Origin: Nocardioides aromaticivorans
GTDB taxonomy: Bacteria; Actinomycetota; Actinomycetes; Propionibacteriales; Nocardioidaceae
Reading direction: 5' to 3'
DNA length: 64,000 nt
Assembly: GCF_013408525.1 (NCBI RefSeq)
Contig: NZ_JACBZM010000001.1
Location: 2,542,001-2,606,000, forward strand
In this document: in pieces, positions 33,387 to 45,617 of the stretch
Numbering within the stretch: the stretch's first letter is position 1
How the letters are laid out: each line of letters opens with the position of its first letter
Notes under the pieces: generated by a model
What the model saw: the letters and a program-made list of their open reading frames with translations, nothing else
Told to the model about the DNA's origin: nothing
Databases searched by the model: none
Made by a program: the position numbers and the translations under genes

Positions 33387-34699
33387 TCAGACCACGCGCA
33401 GCGCCGACGCCGCGTCGCGCGTCTCGCCCGAGACCAGCGCCCCGTCGATCCACACGCCCCGCACGTCCGCCGGCGTGCCGAGCGCGAACACCCGCGCCAG
33501 CGCGTCCTCCGACGAGGCGGCGTGGGCGAGGCCGACGTCGAGCGGCGTGCCCTCGGCGGGCTGCACCCACTGGGCGTCGAAGCGGCGGCCGACGGAGAAG
33601 TCGCCCACCTGGTCGGCCAGGCCGAGCGCGTCGGCGCCGGCGGCGGTGGCGAGGTGGAGCAGGTGGGCCGGCGCCAGCGCCACACCGCGCTCGCCGAGGA
33701 GCTGCTGCACGAAGTACGCCTGCAGGCCCTCCTTCAGCAGCGAGAAGCCGGTGCCGGCGCCGACGTCGGAGCCGAGCGCGACCCGCACGCCGTGCGCGCG
33801 GTGCCGGGCGAGCGGGAAGAGCCCGCTGCCGAGGGCGGCGTTGCTCGTCGGGCAGTGCGCGACGGCGGCGCCGCGCTCGCCGAGCAGCGCGAGGTCGGGG
33901 TCCGTCGGGTGCACGTCGTGGGCGAGCACCGTGCTGCGACCGACCAGTCCGTGCCGGTCGTACGACGCCACGTAGTCGCAGCCGTGGAGGTCGCGGACGG
34001 TCTCGATCTCGCGGACGTTCTCGTTGACGTGCGAGGTGAGCATCGCGCCGGGCGCGGCGGCGAGCGCGTCGGCACACGCGGCGAGCAGGTCGTCGGTGCA
34101 GGAGAGGGAGAACCGCGGCGTCACGGCGTAGCGGGCACGCCCCGTGCCGTGCCAGCGCCCGGCGAGCGCGACCGACTCCTCGAGGGCACGCTCCGGTGAG
34201 GTCAGCAGGTCCTCGCGCAGCAGCCGGTCGCTGACGACCAGGCCGCTGGTGATCCGCAGGCCGACCCGTGCGGCCTCGGTGAAGACCGCGTCGACCGCGC
34301 CGGCGAAGTGGCTGCCGAAGACGAGCGCGGTGGTGGTGCCCGCGCCGACCAGCCCGCGGACGAAGTCCGTCGCGACGCCGGCGGCGTACGACGTGTCGGC
34401 GAGCCTGGCCTCCTCGGGCAGGGCGCACTGCTCGAGCCAGTCGAGCAGCGGCATGCCGAGGCCGCCGATCACGCGCACCTGCGGGAAGTGCACGTGCGTG
34501 TCGACGAAGCCGGGCAGCACGACGCCACCGAACAGGTCGACGACCTCCTCGTCGCGGTGCCGGGCGCGGACCTCGGCGAAGGCGCCGCGGGTGACGATCA
34601 CCCCGTCGTGGACGACGATCGCGCCGTCGTCCTCGGCGCGCAGCGCGCCGCCGGCGAAGGGGTCGGCGGGGGTGTCGAGGAAGGTTCCCCGGAAGAGCG

Positions 34700-34703
<4 letters not shown>
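33387..34703 (-). CDS. guaD: guanine deaminase (amidohydrolase)
   Basis: A 438-residue zinc amidohydrolase. The metal site appears as GFVDTHVHFPQ, then SHVNEN, STVLAHDVHP and the catalytic GSDVGAGTGFSLL, all typical of guanine/8-oxoguanine deaminases. It converts guanine to xanthine, the substrate of the xanthine dehydrogenase encoded upstream. The GTG start overlaps the xdhC stop by 4 nt, making it the last gene of the permease-xdhA-xdhB-xdhC-guaD operon. Confidence 0.92.
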
Positions 34704-35548
<845 letters not shown>

Positions 35549-35553
35549 CTCCG

Positions 35554-37940
35554 TCACCTCCCGCCGGCGAGCACCGGCTCGGCGGTGCCGGTGTCGGTGC
35601 CGGGCTCGGGCGTGGCCGGCGTACGGGCGCGCTCGATCGCCCAGAAGACCGCTTCGGGCGTGGCGGGGCTGGCGAGCTCGACGCTCGTGCCGGCCGGGCC
35701 GAAGGCGGCCGCGGCCTCGCGCAGCGCCTCGCGGACCGAGAAGGCGAGCATGAGCGGCGGCTCGCCGACGGCCTTCGAGCCGTAGACCGCACCCTCCTCG
35801 TGGGCCTTCTCCAGCAGGGTCACCCGGAAGACCTCGGGCATCTCGGAGAAGCTCGGCAGCTTGTAGGTGCTCGCCGCCTGCGTCGCCAGCCGGCCACGGT
35901 TCGGACCGTCGGAGGCGTCCCAGCGCAGGTCCTCCAGGGTCAGCCACCCGGCGCCCTGCACGAAGCCGCCCTCGATCTGGCCGATGTCGATGAGCGGGCT
36001 GAGGCTGTCGCCGACGTCGTGCACGATGTCGACGCGGCGCAGCGTGTAGGCGCCGGTGAACCCGCTGACCTCGACCTCGGCGGCGGCGACGCCGTAGGCG
36101 AAGTACTTGAACGGCTCGCCGCGCATGCTGGCGGCGTCCCAGTGCAGGCCCTCGGTCCGGTAGAAGCCGGCCGCCCAGAGCTGGACGCGCTGGTGGTAGG
36201 CCGTGTTGACCAGCTCGTCCCAGCCGATCGAGCCGGACGCGACGGAGATGCCGCGCACGGTGCCGGCCTCGAAGCGCACGTCGTTGGGGCTGATCCCGAG
36301 CCGGCCGCCGGCGACCTGCGCCAGCCGCTCGCGGATCTGCTCGCAGGCGTTCTTGATCGCGGCGCCGTTGAGGTCGGCCCCCGAGCTGGCCGCGGTCGCC
36401 GACGTGTTCGGCACCTTGTCGGTGCGCGTCGGCGCGAGCCGCACCCGCTCCAGCGGCACGCCCAGCGTGGTCGCGGCGACCTGCAGCATCTTGGTGTGCA
36501 GGCCCTGGCCCATCTCGGTGCCGCCGTGGTTGATGAGCACCGAGCCGTCCTTGTAGACGTGCACGAGCGCGCCGGCCTGGTTGAAGGCGGTGAGGTTGAA
36601 CGAGATGCCGAACTTCACCGGCGTCATCGCCAGACCCCGCTTGGAATGGGGGTTCTGACGGTTGAACTCCGCGATCTCGGTACGACGCCGGGCGACCTCG
36701 CCCGACTCCGCGACCTGGTCCCAGCACGCCTCGAGCCGGTCCGCGTGGCGCACCGGCTGGCCGTAGGGCGTGGTGTTGTGGGACCGGTAGAAGTTGCGCC
36801 GCCGCAGCTCGATCGGGTCGATCCCCAGCAGGGGCGCGCAGCGGCCGAGCAGGTCCTCCATGACGAGCATCCCCTGCGGGCCGCCGAAGCCGCGGAACGC
36901 GGTCTGCGAGGTCTTGTGGGTCCGCGCGATCCGGCCGTCGACCCGCACGTTCGGGACCCAGTAGGCGTTGTCGATGTGGCACAGCGCCCGCGCCAGGACG
37001 GGCTCCGACAGGTCGAGGCTCCAGCCGCCGTCGGCGGTCAGGGTGGCCTCGAGCGCGACGAGCAGGCCGTCGGCGTCGAAGCCGACCCGCCACGTGCTGT
37101 GGAAGCCGTGCCGCTTGCCGGACATGGTCATGTCCTGGGTGCGGTTGAGGCGCAGCCGCACCGGCCGGCCGGTCAGCGTGGCGCCGAGCGCGGCGATGGC
37201 GGCGTACCCGTGGGGCTGCATCTCCTTGCCGCCGAACGCGCCACCCATCCGCAGGCACTGCACGGTGACGGCGTGGCTCGGCAGGCCGAGCACGTGGGCG
37301 ACGATCTCCTGGGTCTCCGAGGGGTGCTGGGTGCTGCTGTGCACGAGCACCTGCCCACCCTCGTCGACGAGGGCGAGGGAGACGTGGGTCTCGAGGTAGA
37401 AGTGCTCCTGGCCGGCGAACTCGAACTCGCCCTCGAACACGTGGGCCGCGTCGTCGAGCGCCCCCGTCACGTCGCCGCGCTCGAGGTGCGGGCGGGCTCC
37501 CTGGAAGCTCTCGGCCGCGATCGCCTCCGGCACCGTCACCAGCGACGGCAGCGGCTCGTAGTCGACCTCGACCGCGGCGGCGCCCAGCCGGGCGGCCTCC
37601 TGCGTCTCCCCGAGCACCCAGCAGACCGCGTGGCCGTGGAACATCACCTCGGTCGGGAACAACGGCTCGTCGTGCTTCACGCCGGCGTCGTTGACACCGG
37701 GCACGTCCGCGGCCGTCAGCACGCGCACGACGCCCGGGACGTCGTACGCCGGCTCGGGGCGCAGTCCGGTCACCAGGGCGTGCGCGTGCGGGGCCTGGAC
37801 GGGCCAGGCGTGCAGTGCGCCCGCGGTGCGGCCGACGAGGTCGTCGGTGTAGAGCGCCTCGCCGGTCACGTGCAGGGCGGCGCTCTCGTGGGGGAGCGGG
37901 ATCCCGACGACGGGGTTCTCGGGACGCTCGGACAGGTGGC

Positions 37941-37944
<4 letters not shown>
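35554..37944 (-). CDS. xdhB: xanthine dehydrogenase molybdopterin-binding subunit
   Basis: A 796-residue large subunit. It has the aldehyde-oxidase hammerhead start (HVTGEALYTDDL), the Moco-binding RMGGAFGGKEMQ, the substrate-region FRGFGGPQGMLVMED, the GTEMGQGLHTKM motif, and the catalytic Glu in AVGEPPLMLAF. It hydroxylates hypoxanthine and xanthine to urate at the Mo centre and passes electrons to XdhA. Its ATG overlaps the xdhA stop. Confidence 0.95.
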
Positions 37945-39403
<1,459 letters not shown>

Positions 39404-39407
<4 letters not shown>

Positions 39408-41344
39408 CGCTGGCTGCTCCAGGGGGTGCGGGTGCGTGCGCTGTGGATCGGGTTGGCCTCGCGGAGGAAGTCGTCGAAGCGGTGGCCGGCGATCTTGGCG
39501 ATCTCGATCAGGGCCGCGGCGTGCTCCTGCCGCTCACAGTTTCCCAGCCGCTCGCGGCCTTCGGCGAGGATTCGGTCGAGAGAGCTCGCGTCGCGCACCG
39601 AGATCACCAGCGGGAAGCCGAAGCGCTCGCGGTAGGCGTCGGTGAGGGAGGTCAGCGCCTCCTGGTCCGGCTCGGCCAGGTGGGTGAGGCCCCGCGAGGA
39701 CTGGTCGCGCAGCGACTCCTCGCCCACGATCCCCTCCGACACCAGCCGCGAGCCGAGCTCGGGGTAGGCCTCGATCAGCTCGCGCTGCTCCTCCGGCGAG
39801 CCGCTGAACAGGGCCTCCTGGAAGGCGCGGCGCAGCGCGTGGGTGTCGGCGAAGGGGCGCTGGTCCCAGGCCCGCTCGACCATCCAGCGCGGGCCCTGGA
39901 AGAGGCCGGCGAAGGTCTCGACGAACTCGGCGCGGCCCATCTCGTTGACCTGGTCGAGGCGGATCGTGTCGCCGGGCATCCCGGCCACGGCGGGGCCGAA
40001 GTCCTTGCCGACGTGGTGGAAGACGATGTTGAGCACGATCGCGGTGAGGCTGCCGAGGGTGATGCCGCTGCCGAAGATGATCTCGGCCCAGTCCGGGACG
40101 GCCTGGGAGACCTGGGGCTGCGCGGTGACGTACATCGCGAGGCCGACGCTGGTGGCGACGATGACGACATTGCGGTGGTCGTGGAAGTCGACCTTCGTCA
40201 GCGTCTGGAAGCCGACGACGGCCACGGTGGCGAACATGGCGAGCGCGGCGCCGCCCAGCACCGGGTGCGGGATGCCGGCGACGATGGCGCCGGCCTTCGG
40301 CAGCAGGCCGAGCAGGACCATGATCAGGCCGGCCGTCGCGACGACCCAGCGGCTCTTGACCTGGGTGAGCCGGACCAGGCCGACGTTCTCGGCGAAGCAG
40401 GTGTAGGGGAAGGAGTTCAGGGTGCCGCCGAGCGTGGTGGCGAGGCCGTCGGCGCGCAGGGCGCGGGCGATGTCCTCGCGGCCGACCCGCTTCTCGACGA
40501 TCTCACCGGTCGCGAACACGTCGCCGGTGGTCTCGACCGCCGTGATCAGCATGACCACGATCATCGAGACGATGGCGGCGAAGGAGAACTGCGGCCAGCC
40601 GAAGTGGAAGGGCGTCGTCACGCCGACCCAGCCGGAGTCACTGACCGCGCCGAAGTGCGCGTCGCCCAGCGCCCAGGCCACGAGGGTGCCGACGACCAGG
40701 CCGACGAGCACCGCGACGGTGGCCATGAAGCCCTTGAACACGCGCTGGATCACGACGATCAGCGCGAGGGTGCCGAGCGCGTAGGCCATGTTGCGACCGC
40801 TGGTCGGGTCGGACGTCGGGCCGGCGCCGCCGGTGGCGTCCGCGGCCGCGACGGGCAGCAGCGCGATGCCGATGATGGTGATCACCGAGCCGGTGACGAC
40901 CGGCGGGAAGAACCGGATCAGGCGGCTGAAGAAGGGCGCGATGAAGAAGGTCGCGAGGCCGGCCACGATGACGGCGCCGTAGATCACGAGCAGGCCGTCG
41001 GTGCCGCCGCCGGCGGCGAGGCCGATCGCGATCATCGGTGACACGGCCGTGAACGTGACGCCCTGGAGCAGCGGCAGCCGGACCCCCACCTTCCAGAAGC
41101 CGACCGACTGGATGATCGAGGCGATACCGCACGTGAAGAGGTCGGCGTTGATGAGGTGGACCAGCTGGTCCGTGCTGAGCCCGATCGAGTTCGCGAGCAG
41201 GATCGGCACGATCACCGCGCCGGCGTAGAACGCGAGCACGTGCTGCATGCCGTAGACCGCGAGCCTGCCCGCGGGGAGCACCTCGTCGACCGGGTGGACG
41301 GCGGCTCGACCCGGCTGGGGAGCCTTCTTCTTCGACACCTTCAT
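39404..41344 (-). CDS. NCS2 purine permease fused to a UraD-like domain lacking catalytic residues
   Basis: A 646-residue two-domain protein. Residues about 20-455 are an NCS2 transporter (MQHVLAFYAGAVIVP; CFAENVGLVRLTQVKS). Residues about 475-630 are a UraD fold (FGFPLVISVRDASSLDRILAEG). In the UraD part the catalytic His is Tyr527 (EAYPELG, codon 39764-39766) and the catalytic Glu is Asp547 (LRDQ, codon 39704-39706). The same 20-residue spacing separates His66 and Glu86 in the intact UraD at 29426. It heads the xdh operon, so it probably imports xanthine or urate; the tail may be a binding or regulatory module. The ATG at 41344 is preceded by AGAAAGG. Confidence 0.88.
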
Positions 41345-41408
41345 GGCCTCAGACCTTTCTCGGGGCGCACGGGGGCGGGCCCTCACCGTGATCCGCGACA
41401 CAGCATCA

Positions 41409-41423
41409 CTCCGGAAGGTGGCA
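41409..41423 (-). promoter_or_regulatory. weak IclR-type site in the xdh promoter region
   Basis: CTCCG-GAAGG-TGGCA differs from the pyk site (TTCCG-GAATG-TGGAA) at only three positions. No second copy lies 21 bp away and no TTGAC-18 promoter fits, so this is a low-confidence match. Confidence 0.25.
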
Positions 41424-41436
41424 CCGGGGCACCCGC

Positions 41437-41487
41437 CGATCCTCCGAAGATGGGACCGTCCGTCCCGATCGCCTTGTGCGATCCTCC
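41437..41487. promoter_or_regulatory. direct repeats in the 147-bp xdh leader, candidate PucR site
   Basis: CGATCCTCC occurs at 41437-41445 and again at 41479-41487, same orientation, 42 bp apart (four helical turns). Both copies are followed by AAG at near-identical offset. They lie between the pucR stop and the xdh operon start. PucR, encoded next door, is the obvious candidate binder; this is inference. Confidence 0.4.
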
Positions 41488-41491
41488 AAGG

Positions 41492-43024
41492 TCAGAGCGA
41501 CTTCAGCGCCAGGAAGACGTCGACCCGGTCCTCCAACGTCGACAGGTCGCGACCGGTCAGCTCCTCGACCCGGGCGATCCGGTAGCGCACCGTGTTCACG
41601 TGGAGGTGGAGCGACTCCGCCGTCCGGGTCCACGAGCCCGAGCACGCCAGGAACTCCGCGAGCGTCGCCACCAGCTCGCCCCCGCCGCGCTGGTCGTGGT
41701 CGAGCACCTGGCCCAGCACCCGCTGCGCGTAGGTGCGGCGTACGTCGTCGGGGACCGTGGCGAGGAGGAGCACGTGCGAGGTGACCTCCTCGGAGCCGAC
41801 CAGGGCGACCGCACCGCCCCCGGAGCGCGCGACGCGGTGCGCGAAGCGGGCCTCCTCGAGCGCGCCGGCCAGCGCCTCGAGACCGCTCTCGCCGCTGAGC
41901 CCGACCGACAGCGAGCCGCGGTGGAGGCCCGGCGCCAGCCGCGTGAGCGAGCGGCGCAGCTGCTCGGTCAGGCCGGGGCCGGCGGGCAGGAAGGCGACCA
42001 CGCTGCCGTCGCGCGCAGACGCCACCACCGAGGCGCCGACGCCGAGGGCGACGTCCTCCAGCACGGCGGCGGCCACCTCGGCGGACCCGCCGCCCGCGAG
42101 CTCGGCGACGGCGAGAACGAGGGGACGGTCGGGGTGGAGGCCGGTCTGGCGCAGGCGCGTCGCGAGCTCGGTGGGCGTCGCGCCGGCCTCCACCTGCGCC
42201 AGGGTCTCGGCCGCCAGCGGTCGCAGCACCCGCAGCCCCTCGTCGCGTCGCGACCGGTCCAGCGCGGCGATCGCGCCGAGCTCGTGGATCGCGTCGAGGT
42301 CGTCCTGCGGCCAGGTGCGGTGGTCGCCCTCGACCACCAGGGCCCAGCCGGTGAGCCGGTCGGCGAGCCCCGATCCAACGGAGAGCAGGGAGTACGTCGT
42401 ACCGGCTGACTCGGCGACGGCCGGCAGCAGGTCGGCGGTGAGGAAGCAGCGGGTCAGGGCGTCGACGGTGGCTGCCTCCAGCTCGCCGGGACCGGGCACG
42501 ACGTGGCGGCCGCTGGCGGTCAGCACGCGGCACGGGTGGCCGACCTCGGCCGAGACGCGGGCGGCCAGCTCGTCGAGGCTGCGGCCGGACGCGATGGCCG
42601 AGAGCAGCTGCCGCTGGCGGACCAGGCTGGCCGACAGGCGTGCGCTCGCACCGGCTGCGCCCGCGGCGGCGACGTGCTCGGTGATGTCGGCGAAGGGGAC
42701 GTCGACCGGCACCTCGACCAGGGCCAGGTCGTGGCGCCGGCAGGCCTCGACGAGGTCGTCGGGGATGCCGCCGAGCAGCGCGGCTCCGGCCAGCAGGCTG
42801 GCCGCGCCGCGGGACGCGATCGAGGCCACGAAGGTCTCGCTGTCCTCCGGGCCGCGTCGCCACACCAGGCCGGTCAGCACGAGCTCGCCCCCGGTCAGGA
42901 AGCGCCCCGGCTCGAGCAGGTCGATGGTGATCGTGCGCCCGACCGGCCGCTCCAGCGAGCCGGGTGGCGCGTGCAGCACCCGCAGCCCGAGGCCGGGTGT
43001 CTCCAGCAGCTCCGCCAGCAGCAC
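41492..43024 (-). CDS. pucR: PucR family purine-catabolism regulator
   Basis: A 510-residue regulator. The N-terminal PucR domain (LAELLETPGLGLRVLHAPPGSLERPVGRTITIDLLEPGRFLTGGELVLTGL) senses purine intermediates. A middle GGDEF-related region follows. The C-terminal HTH_30 is ECSGSWTRTAESLHLHVNTVRYRIARVEELTGRDL-like (ACSGSWTRTAESLHLHVNTVRYRI). GTG 43024 gives a normal domain start. It is placed between the xdh operon downstream and the divergent allantoin racemase-permease operon, both likely targets. Confidence 0.88.
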   Translation of the reverse strand: MLLAELLETPGLGLRVLHAPPGSLERPVGRTITIDLLEPGRFLTGGELVLTGLVWRRGPEDSETFVASIASRGAASLLAGAALLGGIPDDLVEACRRHDLALVEVPVDVPFADITEHVAAAGAAGASARLSASLVRQRQLLSAIASGRSLDELAARVSAEVGHPCRVLTASGRHVVPGPGELEAATVDALTRCFLTADLLPAVAESAGTTYSLLSVGSGLADRLTGWALVVEGDHRTWPQDDLDAIHELGAIAALDRSRRDEGLRVLRPLAAETLAQVEAGATPTELATRLRQTGLHPDRPLVLAVAELAGGGSAEVAAAVLEDVALGVGASVVASARDGSVVAFLPAGPGLTEQLRRSLTRLAPGLHRGSLSVGLSGESGLEALAGALEEARFAHRVARSGGGAVALVGSEEVTSHVLLLATVPDDVRRTYAQRVLGQVLDHDQRGGGELVATLAEFLACSGSWTRTAESLHLHVNTVRYRIARVEELTGRDLSTLEDRVDVFLALKSL

Positions 43025-43094
43025 CGCTCCACCCCCTCGCCGGCCTGGTTCTTGGAGGAAGGTACAACGCGCGACGCCTTCCGCGGCAGGTCTC

Positions 43095-43159
43095 TTGACA
43101 CTTCTGTGTGACCCGGACCACACTTCCTGTAGTCGGAAACCGACTTCCGCAATACGGAA
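43095..43159 (+). promoter_or_regulatory. promoter, CRP-like site and paired IclR-type operators of the racemase-allantoin permease operon
   Basis: TTGACA (43095), an 18-nt spacer and CACACT (43119-43124). Operator 1 TTCCT-GTAGT-CGGAA (43124-43138) begins on the last base of the -10. Operator 2 TTCCG-CAATA-CGGAA (43145-43159) is a perfect inverted repeat 21 bp on. TGTGA-CCCGGA-CCACA (43107-43122) is a CRP/GlxR-like site in the spacer. Confidence 0.75.
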
Positions 43160-43182
43160 TCAATCATCGGAAAGGGCCCGCG

Positions 43183-43908
43183 ATGCCGACGATCCTCGTG
43201 GTCAACGTCAACACCACCGCGACGATGACGGACGCGATCGCCGCCTCCGCTCGTGCGGCGGCGCGTCCCGGCACCGAGATCGTCGCGCTCACCCCGCGCG
43301 TCGGCCCCGCGTCCTGCGAGGGCAACTTCGAGAGCTACTTCGCGGCGCTGGCCGTGATGAACGAGGTCGTCGCGTACGACGGCCCGTACGACGCCGTGGT
43401 CCAGGCCGGCTTCGGCGAGCACGGCCGCGAGGGCCTGCAGGAGCTCCTCGACGTACCGGTCGTCGACATCACCGAGGCGGCCGGCCACGTGGCCTCGCTG
43501 CTCGGTCACAAGTACTCCGTGGTCACCACCCTCGACCGCGCCGTCCCCCTGATCGAGGACCGGCTCATGCTCGCCGGCCTCGACCGGAGGTGCGCCTCCG
43601 TGCGATCCAGCGGCCTCTCCGTCCTCGAGCTCGACGAGGACCCGGAGCGGGCCGTGAAGGCGATCGTCGCGGAGGCCCAGCTGGCCGTCCAGGACGACAA
43701 GGCCGAGGTCATCTGCCTCGGCTGCGGCGGCATGGCCGGCCTCGACGAGGCGGTGCGCGCCGCCACCGGGGTCCCGGTGGTCGACGGCGTCGCCGCAGCC
43801 GTCCAGCTCGCCGAGAGCCTGATCGCCCTCGGCCTGCGCACCAGCAAGGTCCGCACCTACGCCCCACCGCGCCCGAAGCCGCTGACCGGCTGGCCCCTGA
43901 AGCCCTGA
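43183..43908 (+). CDS. allantoin/hydantoin racemase (Asp/Glu racemase family)
   Basis: A 241-residue racemase. ILVVNVNTTATMT at the start is the hydantoin-racemase signature. One catalytic Cys lies in VGPASCEGNFES-type context and the second in EVICLGCGGMAGL. It would interconvert (R)- and (S)-allantoin so that allantoinase can use both. ATG 43183 has AAAGGG upstream and lies after the operators; the longer in-frame ORF starts inside the promoter. It is followed 36 bp later by the allantoin permease. Confidence 0.85.
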   Translation: MPTILVVNVNTTATMTDAIAASARAAARPGTEIVALTPRVGPASCEGNFESYFAALAVMNEVVAYDGPYDAVVQAGFGEHGREGLQELLDVPVVDITEAAGHVASLLGHKYSVVTTLDRAVPLIEDRLMLAGLDRRCASVRSSGLSVLELDEDPERAVKAIVAEAQLAVQDDKAEVICLGCGGMAGLDEAVRAATGVPVVDGVAAAVQLAESLIALGLRTSKVRTYAPPRPKPLTGWPLKP

Positions 43909-43944
43909 TCCTCCCGAGATCCGGCACCCCACCCGAGGAGAGAC

Positions 43945-45477
43945 ATGAACCACGACGCCACCGACCACCCGGCCGGCGAGAGTGTCATCAAGCGGGACTA
44001 CCACCCGCGCCTGACCAACGAGGACCTCGCCCCGCTGAAGAAGCAGACCTGGGGCTCCTACAACATCTTCGCCTTCTGGATGTCCGACGTGCACAGCGTC
44101 GGCGGCTACGTCACGATGGGCGCCCTGTTCGCGATCGGGCTGACGGCCTGGCAGGTCTTCGTCTGCCTGATCGTCGGCATCGTGATCGTCCAGTTCTTCT
44201 GCAACCTGGTCGCGAAGCCGAGCCAGATCGCGGGCGTTCCCTATCCCGTGACCTGCCGAGCGTCCTTCGGCGTGCTCGGGGCGAACATCCCGGCCATCAT
44301 CCGCGGCCTGATCGCCGTCGCCTGGTACGGCGTCCAGACCTTCCTCGCCGCGCAGTCGCTCAACATCGTCTTCCTCAAGCTGTGGCCCGGGTTCGCGCAG
44401 CCGCTCACGGAGCACGAGTTCCTCGGCCTCTCGCTGCTGGGCTATCTCAGCTACGCGATCCTCTGGGTGCTGCAGGCGCTGCTGTTCTGGCGCGGCATGG
44501 AGATGATCAAGCGCTTCGTCGACTTCGCCGGCCCGGCCGTCTACGCGGTGATGCTCGTGATGTGCGTCTACATGCTGTTCAAGGTCGACTTCGACATCGA
44601 CCTCAACCTGACCGAGGCGCACCTCAGCGGCTGGGCCTTGGTATGGGCGATGTTCGGCGCGGTCGCCGCGGTGGTGTCGTACTTCTCCGGCCCGATGCTC
44701 AACTTCGGTGACTTCTCCCGCTACGCCAGCTCGTTCGAGAAGGTGAAGCGCGGCAACTTCCTCGGCCTGCCGATCAACTTCATCGTCTTCTCGCTGCTGA
44801 CCGTGCTCACCGCCGCCGCCACCGTCCCGCTGTACGGCGAGCTGATCACCGACCCGATCGTCACGGTCGAGAAGCTCGACAACACCTTCGCGATCGTCCT
44901 CGGCGGCGCCACCTTCGTGATCGCCACCATCGGCATCAACATCGTGGCGAACTTCATCAGCCCGGCGTTCGACTTCTCCCACGTCAGCCCGCAGCGGATC
45001 AGCTGGCGGATGGGCGGCATGATCGCGGCGGTCGGCTCGGTGATCCTGACGCCCTGGAACTGGTACAACAACGACGAGGCGATCTTCTGGACCCTCGGCA
45101 TCCTCGGCGCCCTGATCGGCCCGCTGTTCGGCATCCTGATCGCCGACTACTACCAGATCCGCAACCAGAGGATCACCGTCGACGAGCTGTTCACCATGGA
45201 GGAGGACGGCGAGTACTGGTACACCCGGGGCACCAACTTCGCCGCCGTCTACGCGCTGCTCATCGCCGGTGCCTTCTCGCTCGGCTCGGTGGTCGTGCCG
45301 AAGCTCTGGGGCCTCATGGGCGACGGGTCGTCGCCGATCGACTGGATCACCAACTACAGCTGGTTCATCGGCTGCGGCATCGGCTTCACGGCGTACTACT
45401 TCATCGCTCGGGCGATGGACGTCGCCGGCGCCTCCCGGTGCAACGAGGAGAGGGCGCCCGTGCCGGCGACACGCTGA
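43945..45477 (+). CDS. NCS1 allantoin permease
   Basis: A 510-residue transporter with about 12 helices. The opening LKKQTWGSYNIFAFWMSDVHSVGGYVTMGALFAIGLTAW and the GIPYPV-type segment (IAGVPYPVTCRASFGVLGANIPA) mark NCS1 carriers. ARG-YGVQ-type loop WYGVQTFLAAQSL is also typical of the allantoin/hydantoin subgroup (PucI). It probably brings in allantoin with Na+ or H+. A clear rho-independent terminator follows. Confidence 0.92.
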   Translation: MNHDATDHPAGESVIKRDYHPRLTNEDLAPLKKQTWGSYNIFAFWMSDVHSVGGYVTMGALFAIGLTAWQVFVCLIVGIVIVQFFCNLVAKPSQIAGVPYPVTCRASFGVLGANIPAIIRGLIAVAWYGVQTFLAAQSLNIVFLKLWPGFAQPLTEHEFLGLSLLGYLSYAILWVLQALLFWRGMEMIKRFVDFAGPAVYAVMLVMCVYMLFKVDFDIDLNLTEAHLSGWALVWAMFGAVAAVVSYFSGPMLNFGDFSRYASSFEKVKRGNFLGLPINFIVFSLLTVLTAAATVPLYGELITDPIVTVEKLDNTFAIVLGGATFVIATIGINIVANFISPAFDFSHVSPQRISWRMGGMIAAVGSVILTPWNWYNNDEAIFWTLGILGALIGPLFGILIADYYQIRNQRITVDELFTMEEDGEYWYTRGTNFAAVYALLIAGAFSLGSVVVPKLWGLMGDGSSPIDWITNYSWFIGCGIGFTAYYFIARAMDVAGASRCNEERAPVPATR

Positions 45478-45489
45478 TCCGCCCTGCTG

Positions 45490-45530
45490 CCCCGCCCTCG
45501 CCGGACTCCCGGCGGGGGCGGGGTTCTTTT
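45490..45530 (+). terminator. rho-independent terminator after the allantoin permease
   Basis: A GC-rich stem (CCCCGCC...GGCGGGG with inner CCGG/CCGG pairing) spans 45490-45523, followed by TTCTTTT. This is the clearest intrinsic terminator in the window. Confidence 0.85.
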
Positions 45531-45543
45531 CGTCCTGCGGGGG

Positions 45544-45608
45544 TTGACGTGATCGCGATCACGTCCGTAACATTCCGTGTATCAGAAAATAGATTCCGCA
45601 TTACGGAA
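45544..45608 (+). promoter_or_regulatory. promoter, CRP-like palindrome and paired IclR-type operators of the glyoxylate carboligase operon
   Basis: TTGACG (45544), an 18-nt spacer and TAACAT (45568-45573). Operator 1 TTCCG-TGTAT-CAGAA (45573-45587) starts on the last base of the -10, and operator 2 TTCCG-CATTA-CGGAA (45594-45608) is 21 bp on. GACGTGATCGCGATCACGTC (45546-45565) is a 20-bp perfect palindrome of CRP/GlxR type overlapping the -35. Confidence 0.8.
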
Positions 45609-45617
45609 GGACGAGAG

